In this document: in pieces, positions 61,109 through 64,000 of the stretch | Position numbering within the stretch: the stretch's first letter is position 1 | Layout of the letters: each line of letters opens with the position of its first letter | Source: Streptomyces populi | Lineage (GTDB): Bacteria; Actinomycetota; Actinomycetes; Streptomycetales; Streptomycetaceae | Direction: 5' to 3' | DNA length: 64,000 nucleotides | Assembly: GCF_002911015.1 (NCBI RefSeq) | Contig: NZ_KZ626863.1 | Location: forward strand, 1-64,000 | Program-made: the position numbers and the translations under genes | Notes under the pieces: model-generated | The model's database searches: none | What the model was told of the DNA's origin: nothing | The model's input: only the letters and a program-made list of their open reading frames with translations

Positions 61109-61124
61109 ATTTCGTGCAGGTTAC
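61109..61124 (-). promoter_or_regulatory. GlnR-like half-site upstream of gltB
   Basis: On the minus strand GTAAC (61120-61124), six bases, then GAAAT (61109-61113) match one a-b pair of the GlnR box (GTnAC-n6-GaAAC). The second pair is not evident. The site lies about 100 bp upstream of gltB. Confidence 0.35.
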
Positions 61125-61133
61125 ATGATGGGG

Positions 61134-61149
61134 CGGTTCCCGGGAACCG
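61134..61149. promoter_or_regulatory. 16-bp perfect palindrome upstream of gltB
   Basis: CGGTTCCCGGGAACCG is fully self-complementary and lies about 125-140 bp before the gltB start, next to the GlnR-like half-site. It is a candidate binding site for an unidentified dimeric regulator. Confidence 0.4.
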
Positions 61150-61405
61150 GATACTGCGTTCCAACATGCGGACACCACGGGGGATGCGGCGGGGGTATCG
61201 CGCCCAGCGGTGGAGAGGTATCGGGACTCAATCGGACAGATCGATGACCATCGGTCCGGTTCGCGGTGGAGGTCGTGATCCGCCGCGAGAGATGCGGCGC
61301 GGGCGTCATTGCCCGCAGTGCTTACGGCTCATTCCCAGCGGCCACGGAATCGAAACCGCCGGGTAACAATTACTTATGCGGTCCCTCGCATAGGTGATCG
61401 AGACC

Positions 61406-62137
61406 TCATCCTACGGCCGCGCCGAACAAACTGCCCAGGGCGTACGTCACACCCGCCGCGGCACCACCCAGGGCGAGCTGCCGCAGTCCGCTGAACCACC
61501 AGGACCGCGCGGTCACCTTGGCCACGACGGCACCGCAGGCGAAGAGCCCGGCCATGGCGAGGAGCAGCGCGGGCCACAGCGCGGTCGCACCCAGCAGGTA
61601 CGGCAGTACGGGGAGCAGGGCGCCGAGCGCGAACGAGCCGAAGCTGGACACGGCGGCGACGGCCGGGGAGGGCAGGTCGCCGGGGTCGATGCCGAGCTCC
61701 TCGCGCGCGTGGATCTCCAGGGCCTGCTCGGGATCGCGGGAGAGCTGCCGGGCCACCTCGCGGGCCAGGCCGGGCTCGACGCCCCGGGCCTCGTACAGCG
61801 CGGCCAGCTCGCGCTCCTCGTCCTTGGGGTGCTTGCGCAGCTCGCGCCGCTCGACGTCGAGTTCCGCCTCGACGAGCTCGCGCTGCGAGGCGACGGAGGT
61901 GTACTCGCCGGCGGCCATGGAGAAGGCCCCGGCGGCGAGGCCCGCGAGTCCGGTGATGACGATCGTCTGCTGGGACACGGCCCCGCCGGCGACGCCGGTC
62001 ATCAGGGCGAGGTTGGAGACCAGGCCGTCCATGGCGCCGAACACGGCCGGGCGCAGCCATCCGCCGTTGACATCACGGTGGGTGTGGTTGTCGCGGTGCG
62101 CCACATGCAGCGTCGCCTCGGTCTCGATGATCGCCAT
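61406..62137 (-). CDS. VIT1/CCC1 family iron/manganese transporter
   Basis: The 243-residue membrane protein has the signature WLRPAVFGAMDGLVSNLALMTGVAGG in its first helix, ITGLAGLAAGAFSMAAGEYTSVASQRE as the second, and a metal-binding cytosolic loop (about residues 85-150: ELDVERRELRKHPKDEERELAALYEARGVEPGLAREVARQL). Three more helices follow. Relatives move Fe(II) or Mn(II) out of the cytosol. ATG at 62137. An iron-box-like site lies about 90 bp upstream, in the region shared with the rightward ADP-ribosylglycohydrolase genes. Confidence 0.93.
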   Translation of the reverse strand: MAIIETEATLHVAHRDNHTHRDVNGGWLRPAVFGAMDGLVSNLALMTGVAGGAVSQQTIVITGLAGLAAGAFSMAAGEYTSVASQRELVEAELDVERRELRKHPKDEERELAALYEARGVEPGLAREVARQLSRDPEQALEIHAREELGIDPGDLPSPAVAAVSSFGSFALGALLPVLPYLLGATALWPALLLAMAGLFACGAVVAKVTARSWWFSGLRQLALGGAAAGVTYALGSLFGAAVG

Positions 62138-62176
62138 ACCGGTCCCCCAGAGCGCTTGATTGGACTGTTTCCACTT

Positions 62177-62205
62177 TTCGACAACTCCGAAAGTACGCTG
62201 ATAAT
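62177..62205 (+). promoter_or_regulatory. Candidate promoter for the ADP-ribosylglycohydrolase genes
   Basis: TTCGAC (62177-62182) and GATAAT (62200-62205) are spaced by 17 bp on the plus strand. Transcription would begin near 62212, just before the iron-box-like site, and give a leader of about 197 nt. Confidence 0.45.
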
Positions 62206-62224
62206 TTCCCTGCCGCCAGCAAGG

Positions 62225-62243
62225 AAAGGCTGGGCTAACCTGC
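62225..62243. promoter_or_regulatory. Iron-box-like (IdeR/DmdR) site
   Basis: AAAGGCTGGGCTAACCTGC matches 13 of 19 positions of the iron box TTAGGTTAGGCTAACCTAA, including the unbroken GGCTAACCT half. It lies between the VIT gene and the ADP-ribosylglycohydrolase gene. Confidence 0.55.
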
Positions 62244-62408
62244 GGTTTTACCCTTCGGCGCTCATCCGTGACATGTCATGCACATATGTCGACCGGGTGA
62301 CAGAGGAGCCCGCGAGGCTCCTGTCAACCGCCAACGTGGCACAGATCCGCAAAGGGGTCCGCGCGCCGCATTCCGCGTGCCGGCGGAGCCCTGAGAGGAG
62401 AGGCACGT

Positions 62409-63575
62409 ATGGCTTCCACCGCCTGCATTCCCTCGGCCCCGGCATCCGGGAACGCCGCAGGTCCACGTGACCGGGCACGCGGCGCACTGCTCGGACTCGC
62501 CGTGGGGGACGCGCTGGGCGCACCCGCCGAGAACATGAAGCCGTCGGAGATCCGCGCCAGATGGGGCCGGATCACCGGGTACGTCGCCGAGCATCCGGCC
62601 GGGACGGACGACACCGAGTACGCGATCTTCTCGGGGCTGCTGCTGGCCCGGCACGGCTCGGCGCTGACCGTGGCACACGTCGAATCGGCCTGGCACCAGT
62701 GGATCGCGGACCGCGACGAGGGGCCGTTCCGCGGCGCCGGATTCAGCGAGCGCGGCACGCTGGAGAACCTCCGCCGGGGACTCGCGGCGCCCATCTCCGC
62801 CCAGCACCGGCACGCCTGGAGCGACGGTCTCGCCATGCGCGCGGCGCCCTTCGGCGTCTTCGCGGCCGGCCGGCCCGCCGAGGCGGCCCGGCTCGTGGCG
62901 ATCGACGGCTCGGTGAGCCACGAGGGCGAGGGCCTCTACGGCGGCCAGGCGGTCGCGGCCGGGGTCGCCGCCGCGATGGCGGGCGCCTCCACCTCCACGG
63001 TCGTCGCCTCCGCCCTGGCCGTCGTCCCGGACGACTCCTGGACGGCCCGCTCGCTGCGCCGCGCGGTCGCGGTGGCGCACCGGGGCGAACGCGCGGTGCG
63101 CACTGCGGTCGTGATCGGCGGCTACCCGTGGACCGACCTGGCCCCCGAGGCCGTGGCCCTCGCCTTCGGCGCGTACGCGGCGGCGGACGGGGCGTTCACC
63201 GAGTCGGTCCTCACCGCGGTGAACATGGGACGCGACGCCGACACGACGGCCGCGGTGGCCGGGGCGCTGGCGGGCGCGACCCGGGGCGTGTCGGCGATCC
63301 CCGCCGCGTGGGCGGCGGCCGTCGGACCGGCCCGCGGCAGCTGCCTCCCTTCGATGGAGGGCCACCACATCCTGGACGTGGCGGACCTCCTGACCCCGGA
63401 GCACGAGGAGAAGTGGGGTGCCGGGGGGCGCGTACCGCCCGCCGTCGAGACACGCGCGGCCCGCCCTCCGGACGTCCGCGGAGACACGGATCCGCCCGGG
63501 AACGCGTACGGGACCACGGATCCGCCTCCGGAGGCGCCCGGGACACCCGCCGTCGGCACCGGGGCACTCCGGTGA
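62409..63575 (+). CDS. ADP-ribosylglycohydrolase family protein
   Basis: The 388-residue protein has the family start DRARGALLGLAVGDALGAPAENM (about residues 21-43), the first metal site in PAGTDDTEYAIFSGLLLARHG, and the C-terminal metal site TAVNMGRDADTTAAVAGALAGATRG. It should remove ADP-ribose from proteins or small molecules (for example DraG). A Pro-rich tail of about 60 residues follows the domain. ATG at 62409 follows AGGAGAGG. The stop overlaps the next gene by 4 nt (GTGA). Confidence 0.93.
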   Translation: MASTACIPSAPASGNAAGPRDRARGALLGLAVGDALGAPAENMKPSEIRARWGRITGYVAEHPAGTDDTEYAIFSGLLLARHGSALTVAHVESAWHQWIADRDEGPFRGAGFSERGTLENLRRGLAAPISAQHRHAWSDGLAMRAAPFGVFAAGRPAEAARLVAIDGSVSHEGEGLYGGQAVAAGVAAAMAGASTSTVVASALAVVPDDSWTARSLRRAVAVAHRGERAVRTAVVIGGYPWTDLAPEAVALAFGAYAAADGAFTESVLTAVNMGRDADTTAAVAGALAGATRGVSAIPAAWAAAVGPARGSCLPSMEGHHILDVADLLTPEHEEKWGAGGRVPPAVETRAARPPDVRGDTDPPGNAYGTTDPPPEAPGTPAVGTGALR

Positions 63576-64000
63576 ACCCCGGACTGGCCGGCGACGACGA
63601 GCCCGGCGGGCGTACGGGCGAGGGCGCCGCCTCCGCGACACCCCCCGCACCGCTCCGGCCCGGAACGGGAACGGCCCCGACGCACCCCGGACCGGGATCC
63701 TTCACCGACGGGAGGGGGCCGGGGACTCCGGACACGGAAGCAGGGCCCGGAACGCCCGGCGCGGAACCGGGACCTGGGACACCCGGCACGGGAACGGAAT
63801 CCGGAACGCCCGGCACGGGAGCCGGAACCGGGACGCTCGGCGCTGGAGCCGGGGTGCTCGTGTCGGTGGTGGAGCCGGAGGTGCCGCGCGGGGCCTCTCC
63901 GCGGGTCGGTCCCGGGCCGGGAGCCGGGGACCCCGTGGGGACGGGCGTGCGGCGGGTCGAGGGGCTGTTGCTCGGGCTGGCCTCGGGGGACGCCGCGGGG
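63572..64000 (+). CDS. ADP-ribosylglycohydrolase family protein, 5' part only
   Basis: A frame opens at the GTG at 63572, overlapping the previous stop, and stays open to the window end (143 codons). The first 120 residues are a Gly/Pro/Thr-rich, repetitive linker (many PGTPGTG-like units). The family signature RRVEGLLLGLASGDAAG begins just before the cut. The start may be this GTG or one further in, for example the GTG at 63947, which sits just before the domain. It is translationally coupled to the upstream homologue, so the two may act together. Confidence 0.75.
   Translation, partial: MNPGLAGDDEPGGRTGEGAASATPPAPLRPGTGTAPTHPGPGSFTDGRGPGTPDTEAGPGTPGAEPGPGTPGTGTESGTPGTGAGTGTLGAGAGVLVSVVEPEVPRGASPRVGPGPGAGDPVGTGVRRVEGLLLGLASGDAAG

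Larger units (their letters stand above)
61009..61405. other. gltB upstream region
   Basis: This 397-bp gap between the end of the leftward VIT gene and the start of gltB has no gene. It holds a GlnR-like half-site (61109-61124), a 16-bp palindrome (61134-61149) and a less GC-rich stretch (61300-61390). The gltB promoter should lie here. Confidence 0.6.

Overview
The window is chromosomal DNA of a high-GC actinobacterium, almost certainly a Streptomyces. The evidence is GC-biased third codon positions throughout, frequent GTG and TTG starts, and a set of Streptomyces-typical genes: a long-form LivM, an SprT-like trypsin, a GH46 chitosanase, DUF4184, and a HTH-LAGLIDADG protein beside a tRNA. 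From memory, the grouping polA, rpsA, pdtaR and pyk is also found in mycobacteria, so the left half looks like conserved core chromosome. No phage, transposon, integrase or CRISPR array is visible.

Layout. 1-13.2 kb: rpsA, a methyltransferase, hrpB, a DUF3068 membrane protein, a 44-residue membrane peptide, a secreted lytic transglycosylase, a DUF4184 membrane protein, a probably decayed serine hydrolase, and polA. 13.4-16.2 kb: an FdhF/YdeP-type molybdopterin oxidoreductase and a PaaI-type thioesterase, followed by about 1.6 kb with no recognisable gene. 17.8-23.7 kb: a complete livKHMGF branched-chain amino-acid ABC transporter. 23.8-27.0 kb: the ANTAR regulator pdtaR, an odd tRNA with anticodon CAA and no long variable arm, a HTH-LAGLIDADG protein, and pyk. 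27.3-33.0 kb: a SIMPL protein, a Tat-exported 5'-nucleotidase, and a coupled decarboxylase/N-monooxygenase pair of siderophore type. 33.3-39.2 kb: pepN, chorismate mutase, a trypsin, a HExxH protein with a zinc ribbon, and an ankyrin protein.

39.4-50.1 kb is the most coherent accessory block. It is a sterol ring C/D (HIP) catabolic island whose order matches the KstR2 regulon of mycobacteria: two SDRs, echA20, ipdA, ipdB, ipdC, fadA6, kstR2, ipdF, fadE30 and a second acyl-CoA dehydrogenase. Both divergent promoter regions carry a related 14-bp palindrome that fits a KstR2-type operator, so the regulator could control the whole block from two sites. No fadD3-like CoA ligase is present.

50.0-64.0 kb: an isolated cytochrome b (QcrB) paralogue, a VWA protein, a rhomboid protease with an N-terminal zinc finger, a GH46 chitosanase, gltBD for glutamate synthesis, a VIT/CCC1 metal transporter with an iron-box-like site upstream, and two translationally coupled ADP-ribosylglycohydrolase genes, the second cut by the window end.

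Many gene ends carry GC-rich perfect hairpins without U-tracts. Several intergenic regions also hold short GC-rich tandem repeats. Three convergent gene pairs overlap at their 3' ends.
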